A DNA stretch of 64,000 nucleotides from Saururus chinensis (taxonomy: Eukaryota > Streptophyta > Magnoliopsida > Piperales > Saururaceae), in contig CP141148.1 of assembly GCA_035235625.1 (NCBI GenBank), positions 5,947,001 through 6,011,000 on the forward strand, written 5' to 3'. Positions 11,801-22,275 of the stretch are shown piece after piece. The position numbers and the translations under genes were made by a program. The notes below the pieces were generated by a model. That model had not been told where the DNA came from and did not search any database. It worked only from the letters and a program-made list of their open reading frames with translations. Position 1 is the first letter of the stretch; each line of letters begins with the position of its first letter.

Positions 11801-13832
11801 TGTGAAATATTCTGCCTCAAACATGTTTAAGTAAACTGCATGACCATAATTTACATAAATATAAACAGTTATCGTCCACTTTACCTAGACACCCTTCACC
11901 AAAAGGGCCACATTCCTTGGATCACCTTAGTTGACACTAATCCTTATGGCATTTATCTACGCCACCAAAAATCCTCGAGAGCCCTCTTGGACTATTTTTA
12001 TAATTTTATATGTGCACGTGACACTTAAAATATTTCCAGTTTTAATATCTAGTTACCTACTCAAGCATATATCCCAATCCCACCCCATGGCATTGCAATC
12101 GGTGGAAAACATGCCGAAAACACATAAAAACCATTTTACAACGTCGCGTGAGCCTAATTATTGACTACATGCATTAGGTTAAAACCCTTACTTTTGGATT
12201 GCGATGGACTTTGAATTTTAGAAAAAATATCTAAATGTATTAGAATCAAACAAAATTTGAAGCACTGGAACTTATCCCAACCAAAGACCCAAAATAAAAT
12301 TTGTGGTACAGCCTCACATCATAAACTAATTTATTTTGAATTCTAGAAATTATTGTGCAATACTGGAATTCCTGCATAATTGGATCATAAATGACGAAAA
12401 TTGGTGTAAACAACTCCAAATTGGTAAAAAAAATTATGCTAGATAGAAGACACAAAGACCACAAAACTTTTGGGAGCAATCTGAATCAAAATGAACTTGG
12501 GAAAATTTATGAAACATGAAACAATAGAATTGTCAATCCACAATAACATGGATTACAAAAATCTAATAATTTGATATTAATTGGAAACATCCTCAACAAT
12601 ATGAAATAATAACATACATGATTACTAATATCCACTAATTTTTTCAAGCCAAACCAAAAAGAAAAGATCCCGAAATGAAGTTTTAAATCCAAGTTATTGC
12701 CAACTGGTAGAAAATCAACTGTTGAACATATGACTCTTTGACTAAGATAAACTTCATGAATAACCATGAAATTTTTATAAGACTGTGAGTAATGAGTCAG
12801 GAAACTCTTAGAGAAATTTTAGGTCAAAAAGATTATGGGAAGACCTCGAACAACAACGACTTTTTTATAGACACAGGGAATTCTTAGAATAAACAACACA
12901 TTATGAAACATATTATAATTATAACATCCAAAATACACAACAACTATAGCAATTAAAAATATCACATTTCAGACTATAAGACATGAATCAAGACTATAGA
13001 TCAACCAGATGGCGGAGGATGAAGACTCTTTCTTTGGACCGCTTCCCTCTCTTCGAGGCAACAAATAGAGTATTCTCTTGCCCTAGGTCATTTTCCCCTA
13101 TGGAGTCTCAAACTCAAGAAATGGACAATTCTATTGCATAGAGCACTATCAAATTAGTTAAGAATGCCTCTTGAATAGGCAAAATCGGACTTAGAATGGG
13201 CAAAAAACTCATCCCAAAAACTGAATGACTTTTCTCTATTTATTGAGAAGAGTTGTGGATGAACTGAGAGCACGCATCTGTTGTTGTGCCTAGGACGTGC
13301 TCATGCAGCCATCACACGCCTGTGATGCCCACAACTACGCTTTGCATGTTGGATGTTTGTGTGTCGTGAGGACTGCCATTGATGACATGGGCCATGTGCC
13401 ACGCACCTTAGCTCCGCACGCCTACTAGCATGGGGGGTGCCAGCTGTTGACATAAGTGCTGGCATCAGTTATTTTGTTTTTTTTTCTTTTTCCAATTAAA
13501 TTTTAAAACCTAATAACTTCCTACCCCAAAGTTTAAATCATGTGTTCTTTGTACCGTTAGACTCGTATCAATGAGACCTATAAAACTAGGCATCACATGG
13601 TAGATTATCTCATCCTTTTCAAGTGTGTTTTGACCATATGTCATATTTTTTGAGGTCATAACTTTCACTCCCAACCTCTATTTCACGTATTATTTGATTC
13701 ATTACTCTCATTTCTTCGAGCTCTATCCGCATACAGGGACTTCATCCCTCAAAACCCCCTAATTCTTTTATAAAAATCTATAATTAACACTAACCCTTAT
13801 GTTAGATGCAATCAGAATAACGGAGTGTTACA
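8853..13832 (-). mobile_element. Long LTR-like block (~5 kb), probably Ty3/gypsy, minus orientation
   Basis: The minus strand reads AAGGGGAAAGAA (polypurine tract) followed by TGTAACACTCCG at 13832, the classic junction of internal DNA and 3' LTR in plant Del/Tekay-type gypsy elements. The other end is TGTCATGCCCC at 8853. No gag or pol is visible inside. The block is AT-rich, with short open frames only. I infer a single very long LTR or a non-coding derivative. A matching target duplication was not found, so the left boundary is tentative. Confidence 0.5.
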
Positions 13833-14741
13833 TTCTTTCCCCTTAAATGAATTGCATCCTCATAATTCGCCTAAAAACATTCTTCAAATCAAATTCAAAT
13901 CAGAACATATATCTCATTCTTACACAGAATAATCCGATTAGTAATCAGATAAATCATTTATACCAAGTCTGATAATTTAATTCAAAGTCGAATACATTAT
14001 TCGTAATCAAAATCCGATAGTTTAAAATCGGATGAATCATTCATCATCAAAATCTGATGAGTTAAAATTGGATAAATCCTTGTAAATAGAATCCAATACT
14101 TACTCAGATAAATCATTCAAAGATGGAATCCAATAATTGAATAAATCCTTGTAAACATAATCCTATCATTACTCGAATAAATCATTCATAAATGGAATCC
14201 GATAAATAGATAAATCATTTATTCCAAATGAGACATATTGTTCTTTGAAAGAATAAAATAGAACATCGCAAATCAAAGCAGTGAAGATCATAGTGAATCA
14301 AGTCAATCGAGAAGCCTTCGAAAATCATCTAAAAAATCATTATTCAAAAAATTAGATAATTTATTCTGAATCAAACATATAGTTCTTGCACAAAACAGAA
14401 TAGAGCAAATCATAACAGAGCAGATTAAATCAATCTAGAAGTCATGATACTTTAACAGCCTACTCCCGTACTCATGGGGCAACAGAAGCTAGAATGATAG
14501 GAGTTTTCCCATAATGCTCCACACATGTGCATGCTAGAGCCATTTTTAGTCAGGTATCTTTATTTGAAGCCGTGATACCCAACGGCCTACTTCTGTGCAT
14601 TATTCTATTCATTACACTCATTTCTTAGAGTTCTATCTACATGCAAGGACTTCATTCCTCTAAACCCCTTAATTCTTATCCAAAAATCTATAATTAATAA
14701 AACCCCTCGGGTTCGATGCAATCAGAAAACAGGGTGTTACA
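13833..14741. mobile_element. Retroelement internal remnant with a second LTR tip
   Basis: This follows the polypurine tract of the previous entry. Positions about 14600-14741 repeat about 13690-13832 (ATGCAATCAGAA...GTGTTACA), so two LTR tips lie in direct order about 908 bp apart. Between them are degenerate short repeats (separate entry). No coding sequence is recognisable. Confidence 0.45.
13920..14230. repeat. Degenerate tandem array of ~30-bp units around AATCCGATAA / GATAAATCATT
   Basis: The motifs AATCCGAT(A/T), GATAAATCATT and AAATCGGAT recur about every 29-35 bp roughly ten times, with substitutions and small indels. The array sits inside the internal part of the retroelement. No function can be assigned. 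Confidence 0.55.
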
Positions 14742-15445
14742 TCATGATCCCCGATACACAGGACAATTTTGGACACAATTGTTTGAGATGATGGGCACTT
14801 AGCGCAACATCTCAACCAACAATCATCCTTAGATTGATGGGCAGATGGAGAGGGTGAATACTATCCATTGGAGTACTTAAGGCACTATGTGACTGCAAAT
14901 CAAAAGAGTTGGTTGAATATGCCAGTGATTGAACAGTTTTTTTAAAAATTTGCACAAAAGATCAGTGACATGCATCAATCCTTATGAGTTGGAAATGGGC
15001 CAACAACCCCTTACAACCAACATATGTGGTCTTTCAACACACTAGAGGCCAGTGCCCTGCAGCCTATCGCTTGGCAAAGGAGCAGACTAACGTATGGAGG
15101 AAACACGTGACTATTTGGCTAAGGCAAATAAGTGTCTGAAAAAGTTTTGCCATTGGAGTTCTAGGTTGGAGATAGAGTTATGCTGAAGTTAACTCTTCAA
15201 ATCATGAAGACTTAAAGGATGGAAGTAGAACAATCTCAAAGAAGGCGCCACCTATGATGAGGCAAACTTTTAACAAGGAGGTTGAAGCCATCCTAAGTTG
15301 ACATATTGAAGGGAAGAGCAAGAAGAATAGGAGAAACTCATACCTGGTCAATTGGAAGGGCTTCCAGAGTTTAAAATTAGTTGGGAGCACAACGCCACTC
15401 CTTGGCAATTTAAGGACAAGATTAAGGAATAATAGCCTCGACTGA
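14742..15445 (+). pseudogene. Ty3/gypsy integrase C-terminus and chromodomain, decayed
   Basis: Frames on the plus strand give GQFWTQLFEMMG, then STNNHP...DGQMERVNT and RHYVTANQKSWL, the conserved end of the integrase core. Later come CPAAYRLAKEQ and EVEAIL...GKSKKNRRNSYLVNWKGF, then TPWQFKDKIKE, a gypsy chromodomain. Several in-frame stops and shifts break it, so it is inactive. It begins abruptly just after the LTR tip at 14741, at the point where the SDRDPR motif should precede it. Confidence 0.8.
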
Positions 15446-16200
15446 GACATCAAGTGGTTTAGGTAGGGAAGGCTTGTTAGGCCCACAACCCCTTTCCTAG
15501 ACTTTGGGGTCTAACAAGCCCTTAGCCTTGGCGAATGAACAACCAAGGCATGCCTAAGTGCACCCAAGGCAAGTGCAGAAGTGGGTAGCAACTTCGCAAT
15601 GTTGGCAAAGCATGTTGATTGAAGTCCTACTCCTAGTTGGAGTTACTTGAAGGTTGGGTGCCACTACATAAGGCCAGAGTCCTATGAATCCCAGATTCAC
15701 AAACAGGCTAGCAAGACTCCTAATACAAGTAGGAGACAGAGTGGCATACTCCTGATCAAACACGGATAGAGCTGGGTAGTTGTAGAGAGACTTCTAGTTG
15801 GACGAGAAGTGTAGTTGATCCTCTCTAATGGGTCAAGGGCAAAGTCCTTTGTTGGCAAAAGTTGAGAGGGAGTGATTCTAGTTGTTTGGGTGGGATTCAT
15901 GTAACCTAGTTGCACTAGACTTTGGCTTAGGCTAAATCGATATAAGGAAGGATGTTGAAGTACTAGAGTAGTCAGTTAGAGTTTCTTCCTTTGTATTGTT
16001 GCATAGATTTTGTGGCAACAAAGATTGGGTTAGAGCCCTTGCGAACTAAAGTGCTTGTTGGTTACTTTTTCTTATGTGCATACGAGAGGGAAGGACAAGA
16101 GAGAAGGGTTGTTGGCTATGGGTGCAACCAAACCATCATGGGGCAAATGACGGGGCAAATGCTAGGCGAAAACTTTGCCCCCATGATAGTTATTATCTAG
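15446..16200 (+). mobile_element. Probable 3' end / LTR of the decayed gypsy element
   Basis: This follows the chromodomain fragment directly. The stretch from about 15476 (TGTTAGGCCCACAAC) looks like the start of an LTR by position and by its TG start, but I found no matching copy in the window and no clear end. Short open frames here are not convincing. Confidence 0.3.
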
Positions 16201-16536
16201 GGACCTTTGTGCCATTGTTGAAGTCATTGCTAGGGGCAGCAACTTAGCACCATCTTGCACATACACCTTTATGCATTTTTTGTATTTGGCCAATAAATGC
16301 GAACAAAGTCATATGTTAAGTAGCAAATTCACAAACAAGAACTTCTTGGTGAATTCATGACCTACATATCAATGTGAAACGAAAATACCCCTTAGTTGAA
16401 ACATACCCCTTTCATGCCTCTACGGCTCTAGCAGTTGCTCTTCCCTTTCTCCTTACCTGCCTCTAACAGGTACACCTATGCCATCATCTTCATTGTGGTT
16501 TTTGAAGTTCTCTCCAAAGACTATTAAGAGATGATG

Positions 16537-16539
<3 letters not shown>

Positions 16540-16568
<29 letters not shown>
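16540..16568. repeat. (TA)n microsatellite
   Basis: A pure TA dinucleotide run of about 28 bp in intergenic DNA. Confidence 0.9.
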
Positions 16569-16571
<3 letters not shown>

Positions 16572-18056
16572 GGAGGAAGCAAAGAGTTTGGGATGGGTTT
16601 TCTTGAAAAATAATTTCCCACCTGCGTGGGAATAATTATAAAAAAAATTGTGACCACAAAACATAGTATGTTCATGATTTTATGCATGCTAATGGGCCCT
16701 TATAATAATTGAGTGATCAAGTAATGACTTCTCCGTAAGGGGCAAAATGCGTGGCTACTTGTCTTCGGTTTTAACCACTAGTGGTCTATTGAAAAATAAA
16801 GGTGAATGCTAGTACGTCTGGGTAGACAATAAAATTTAAGTATAGAACACAACGATCCATATGAAAAAGATGCGATTTGATGTAGTTTGAGGCACAAAAA
16901 TATGTTAACTTTGAATTAGAGGTGCAGTGCAACAAGTCTATGTATTTATGGGGTCCTAGCACATGGGTTTATGAGGGAAATATCCCTTTAAACCTGTTGG
17001 GTCATTATACCCTACAAACTAAATACATCACACTCTCTAATGGTCATCTAATTTGGATAGGCTCAGAATCTAATGGTCAATTTATATGGGCAAATAGTAA
17101 TTTCATGCCGAAAATATTACATCCCCACCCTCTAAACAAGTGCGAAGAGCACCACAATGTGCTCATGCCATGTGTGTGCATCTACACTTAAGATAGTACC
17201 CAAGTAAGGGCATATTTGACACCTTTGTGGGTGAAGGTGAGACCAATCAAATGAGAATTACGTTTGACAACCCATCATTTTGAGGGGAAGAAAATGAGAC
17301 AACAAAAATCCCTAAATGGCTCATCCAAATAAAATACAGGTGAATCAAATACCACAAATGGGTGAGAAGTGGACTTCAAATGGATTGCCAAAAGGGCACT
17401 TAATGAAACTTTGCCTCGAAATTTAAAAGTTCCTTTTATCCCAAAAATTTCCTCCAATGTCCAAAATTTTAAATCACCAAATAGATTTTGTTATATAACC
17501 ACAAACAAACTACTTAGAGCCCATTACATTTTCAAAACCCAACACAATCAACAATGTACCTCGGTGGTTGCTCTCCAGAATAAAAAGCCAGACGGTGGCG
17601 ACTTTCCAATTTCAAGACAATATATAATCCGGTTAAAATGCGAATTCAATTTTTTTTTATCAAATTCGTTATTTATCTTGAATATCAGTTTGACGAAAAT
17701 TGATTGAGCTAAATAGGTGATAATTTGTGAACCCACTCCCTGTGGACCCCATAGCTATCTCACAAGGGTGGGGCCAAGTGAGCTTGAAAGTGGACCTTCA
17801 AATAATGGAGCCCACCAAATTTGGTTTGAGCATCTTCTTTCTAAATTGAGCTAAAATTCAGATGTTCATTTGAGGCCTAAAGTTCACATGCTCAGATGGC
17901 TCTTTATAATTCAACGTAGCGAAAATGTGAATGGTAATTACGAAACAAAAAAATGTGAATTGCACTTATCAGTGATCTCCCATGGGCTTGCATTACGCTA
18001 TTGCATACAAAAGTAGAAGCCTAAGGGGAGTCCATCTTAAAAAAATTGAACTCTTG
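16569..18056. other. Intergenic, nothing recognised
   Basis: Mixed AT-rich sequence without a recognisable coding region, repeat end or RNA gene. The part next to 18057 should hold the 3' UTR of the plastid-lumen gene. The open frames at about 16922-17191 and 17369-17707 show no family features. Confidence 0.4.
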
Positions 18057-18499
18057 TTACTTTGATGGTTCTGAAGGTTGGTTGTTGATGGGCTTCCCCT
18101 TCTCCCTCAGCTTGGCTATGGCATCCTTCATGGCTTCTTTCCTCTTGATACTGGCAAGAACCTTTGCTTGCACCGCGCTCATATTAGGGTCCTTCTTCTC
18201 TTCCGACGGAAGCGGCGGCGGCGGCCGCCTCTTCGCGGCACTTGCATTATCAGGAGCGTCCAATAGCCCTAGTGTTGCGGCTGTCAGGCCACATACAAAC
18301 GTCCTACGCGACATGATAGATAAACATAGTGCAGATATAAGATGGAGACTTTCACATAGTACTTAGGAAGACAAATTGAAGTGGAAGATATTACATGCCT
18401 TCTGTCTGAGCACGGAAATTGCAGCTGATTCTTCTTCGCCGGAGATATGGAGGTGGGTGGAGCTGCAGGCAGTGGTGGAGCTAAAGAACGGGCCATCAT
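18057..18499 (-). CDS. Small thylakoid-lumen (twin-arginine-targeted) chloroplast protein, two exons
   Basis: Exon 1 is 18399-18499 and exon 2 is 18057-18303. Together they make 348 nt, 115 residues. Residues about 1-30 form a Ser/Ala/Pro-rich chloroplast transit peptide (MMARSLAPPLPAAPPTS). Next comes SDRRTFVCGLTAATLGLL, a twin-arginine signal with hydrophobic core, then an NASA-A cleavage site. The mature part, about 60 residues, is a proline stretch followed by a charged Lys/Ala-rich helix (AKVLASIKRKEAMKDAIAKL). The frame joins only if the intron uses a GC donor (AGAAG|GCATGT) and the TAG acceptor before GACGTTTG. No GT donor gives this frame. An alternative start at the exon-2 MSRRTF would lose the transit peptide. 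Two adjacent ATGs (18497, 18494) could both serve. I do not recognise the family name; role in the lumen is inferred from targeting only. Confidence 0.75.
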
Positions 18500-19370
18500 A
18501 ACTGTACCTCTTCAGGTCTCCCCGGTCTGTTGGACTCACCTGTAAATAGGAATCACTAATCTATCCATCTCAAGTGCGGGGGGACTTGAGATGTGAGATG
18601 GAGGAGTTTCCTATTGGCTTGTTTTGGATAAGGTAATGGCATATGCCTAGTGTATTCGGTCCGTGGGACAGACATCTGCCCATTTGAGCCTCATCCAAAA
18701 TTCCGACTGAATTGGATTGAACCCTAACCATAGAAATAGAAGATCCAGTGTGCTTAATCCACTTGAGAAAAAAGCTACTACCAGGAGTTGTTATCCTTGG
18801 GATGTAACACGGGGGCTGCACTTCAAATCCAAACCACTAAGTACTGAAAACGTGAGCTACAATTCTCAGGAGTTTCTTAAAAGCGCATCGATGTTTATTT
18901 GGTGGGAATCTTGCTTGAAATAAAAGAGATTTTTGTTCCAATTATAACGTTCTACTGGTCTACTAGGATCCAGCAAAAGGTCGAGAGGCAGCCATAATTT
19001 CCAATTGGCTGCGATAGGAAAGAACCTATTTCACATGAAAATGATGCCATAATGCAACATTTTATTTTATTTTTTCAAAAAACAAACATAAGAGAAAACG
19101 GATATAGCAAACATAAGCTAGGCAACAAAAAACTTGACGGGCACAAAGCCATAGAAGCAAATTTTTATCATTTGCTAATTTCTCGGCACTTTAAAAAGCT
19201 ACACAACCAAAATTGAAATTTGCTCTTCAAAGCTAAATCCGGAACCTTCTTAAATAAATTCTAACAGGTTTTTGGGCAAATTGTCTACTGCGAAAATTGG
19301 ATTACAAAGGTAATAGTTGATGACGAAAACTCCTTTCAGATCAAATATTGCACTCGTTGTCCTCATCATC

Positions 19371-22150
19371 TCATTCACCATCATTGAAGGCATTCAAGCG
19401 CTCAACAAGCTTCGCCTTCCTCTCTTCATATGTAAGCTTCTTCAAGTTAAACCTGAACCAAACAAAGCAAAAAAAACATTAGTAATCAGATGCTAGCTAA
19501 AGACGCAAACTCTGAGATACGCAACATGTTCAACTGTTTTACCTCTTGTGCTCCTTAGGTGCAGGCTTCTCAGATTTCTTGAGAGTAGGATCTGCACGGA
19601 TAGCAGCATGGACCTTTTTGTATATATCTTCCATGCTATCTGCGTCAATTCCTTTCTTGATGTACTCGCTGAAATGAGACTGATACTTCTCAGGTTCGTC
19701 CTCCATCAGGGTCTGCAACCGTTTCAATCTTAAAAAAATAAGACTCACAGTAGTGATAGATAATCTAGTTAAAACATGATCCAGCTTAAGAACAATAGGC
19801 ACCGTAACTGACCCTCATGTAGTCGGCAACATGACCACCAAAGACATACTTGCGGTGAACCTCAGCATCAAGTTGCTTCTCCTCCTTTTTGAAGCCAGCA
19901 AACCTCTTGTCACTGTGAGGAATGTCAAGTCCACCGTCCAGAGCCCCCTAAAAGGAGAAATACATATACATAATTTCACTGTCATGTTTGGATAAGGTGA
20001 ACAGATGATGCAAATTCAGTTAACAATGGGTATAATAAATTCGTTATGAAGATGACAAGGCATAGGGATTAGTTACAAGGGAACTTCCGAAACTTCTAAT
20101 ACCACCTTCACTTAGCAATTCTACACACATCTACGAGCTAAAACATTCAGCAAGTCCTTGATTCTAGGAGTAATTAGATTATTAACGATATAAACAAATC
20201 AACACGGGAAAAAATCTTCAATGTCATTTTCATACTAAGATACTGAAAATATGGCGATAAAGGAGCTACGGGCAGAAAACAGCTCATAGATATAAAGGTA
20301 TGAAATGTCCACCACAAAATGCTGATTCAAGATAGCCGGAGATGCAACAAACCTTAAGAGCACCAAAGACACGATTCCCTGTTGTCGTTCTCACAAGCCC
20401 AACATCCAAAAGGGCACGGAAAGGCCTCCTGGTGTCAGTGGGTTCAACAGAGTAGTCTTCACCAGTGGCCTGGCAGAAAGTTATTATTACATACAGTAGC
20501 AAATAGCAGTACATGATTCCACTAAACAGGTATAAAATCATCTTTAAGAGTACCTCAACATTTCCTTCATACTCATCGTCCATCTCAAGCATCTTCAAGA
20601 CACGACGGGCCAAAAGCAGGCCAGTGCAGTAAGCTAACATTAAAGATAAGATAATATTTTAAAAAATATTAATACGGAGATACTAAAGCCATGCAAGAGC
20701 TAAGAACTTTACCTGCAGCATAGTTGGTAAGACCAACTTCAAGGCCGTACTGCGGCAGCTCCTTAGAGTAAGCTGCAGCGAGTACCATATCACCAGCAAT
20801 ACTTGCTGAAATGATTTGTGCAATTATATTTTTGTTTGTCTAGAGCAAGTCATTAAGGATTAAGACATGTAAATATTCTAAATAATTAATAAGGCTAATT
20901 ATAGCATATAATCAACTCAAAGGATACAAAACGAACTACAAAACGGTATTTGGGGCTGTTGTATTTATTTTTGTCTTGGTTGATAAGGCGGATCCGAGCC
21001 CTATAATCCGTTTTTCCCTCTGAAAAAAACACAGAAAAAAGAAACACCAGTCAATCATATAATATAAGCCCATGAACTCTATGAATGTCAAGTTTAGGCA
21101 AGTACGTCTTCTTCTCTTGAATTTGACTTGAAAACGCTTGAAGTAAGCTTTTGATTTCTGTGCTCTGACAAAAACCTGTTTGAAAAAACATAAACAACAC
21201 TTTAGTTTAGTTTGCCACTAACAGCTAAAAGGGTTGCAGAAATTTGAAATTCTACAATGACTTGGGCTTAAATTCACATTCAAAATAATTCAAATCCAAA
21301 AGTCATGAGATATATAATCTTTACACAGACAAAACTACACAATAGACTTGCCAAACAGACAATTTTACAAGGGCTTCATGTAAATTCATTAACGAACATA
21401 TTCAAATTTACAAAAACATATAGCATATTAGTGTCTTACACTACAAGTATGCACAAAAATGTAGTAGCCGTTTAATGTAATAACATCTTACTGCCCAAAA
21501 GGGAACCCAAAGCAAAACAAATTCTAGATAAATCGACCATGGATAAGGTCAATTCCAAAATCACAACCAGAGCCGTTCTCAGAATTTGTTCCACAAATGA
21601 TAATCTTCGATTCTCCGACGCAAAACAAAAAAACACTAACAGGCAAATGGCTAAATTACTCATCAGGACCAAAGCAGACGACTTGACTTCGCTCCCTATC
21701 ATAGCACACATAACATAAAGGTTCATACGGACTGCAAATACAACAATATTCGTTACAACTACACACAGTTAATAACCCACTGGCAGGTTGCACCATTAAA
21801 AGAAGCAACTTTCAAAAGGAAATCTCGTCAGATGATACAATGATCCAACAACCCACAAAAGAACCGATAAAACCTAGAACTAAAACAGCTTAAAATCGTC
21901 TCCAGCTCTTCCAGGCCACCAAATCCGCAAGATCCCAAAATGCGGACCCAGATCAAAAAGTGACACAACGCCCAAGCAAAAATGTCAAACCTGATAAATT
22001 ACACTGAGAGCAACTAAACAGACTGCTATACACCTAAAGAGATTCACACAACAATCAATGTCGCATCGCAACAGTTCAAGATAAAACGCCATTTCAACAG
22101 AAAGCAAATGAATCCGTAAGAATCGATCGAAAGGGATCCGAACTCACCAT
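19371..22150 (-). CDS. RPL5: 60S ribosomal protein L5 (uL18), nine exons
   Basis: Component of the large ribosomal subunit. The family carries 5S rRNA into the ribosome with uL5. Exons: 22148-22150 (only the ATG), 21106-21175, 20928-21019, 20713-20839, 20554-20633, 20353-20469, 19813-19947, 19543-19712, 19371-19452, giving 876 nt and 291 residues. All introns are GT-AG. Recognisable blocks in order are [92 protein letters not shown] and [10 protein letters not shown]. Plant RPL5 is usually about 300 residues with an acidic tail. Here a TGA ends the frame after NAFNDGE, and the same frame beyond it reads DDEDNECNI, so the acidic tail seems cut. The core is intact and the gene looks functional. 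Confidence 0.95.
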
Positions 22151-22275
22151 TTCGGCCCTTCTTTGAGGTCTCCTCTCTGCTGCTTCTCTTCGCGGGAGGC
22201 TCACGAGGGTGGAGAGGGTTTTCGGCGAATGGCGCTGGTAAGCCTTTATAAACCCTAACCCTAGCTGCGGTCCTC
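22151..22275 (-). promoter_or_regulatory. RPL5 promoter: telo-box next to TATA box
   Basis: On the minus strand CTAGGGTTAGGG (22250-22264) runs straight into TTTATAAA (22245-22252), about 95 bp before the ATG. Interstitial telomere motifs (AAACCCTA) are a known element of plant ribosomal-protein promoters, where they act near the transcription start. The first intron begins immediately after the ATG, so the 5' UTR lies in 22148-22220. Confidence 0.7.

Noticed and set aside
15202-15486. Minus-strand open frame over the chromodomain remnant
   Set aside because: The plus strand shows clear gypsy integrase/chromodomain homology, so this is a shadow frame.
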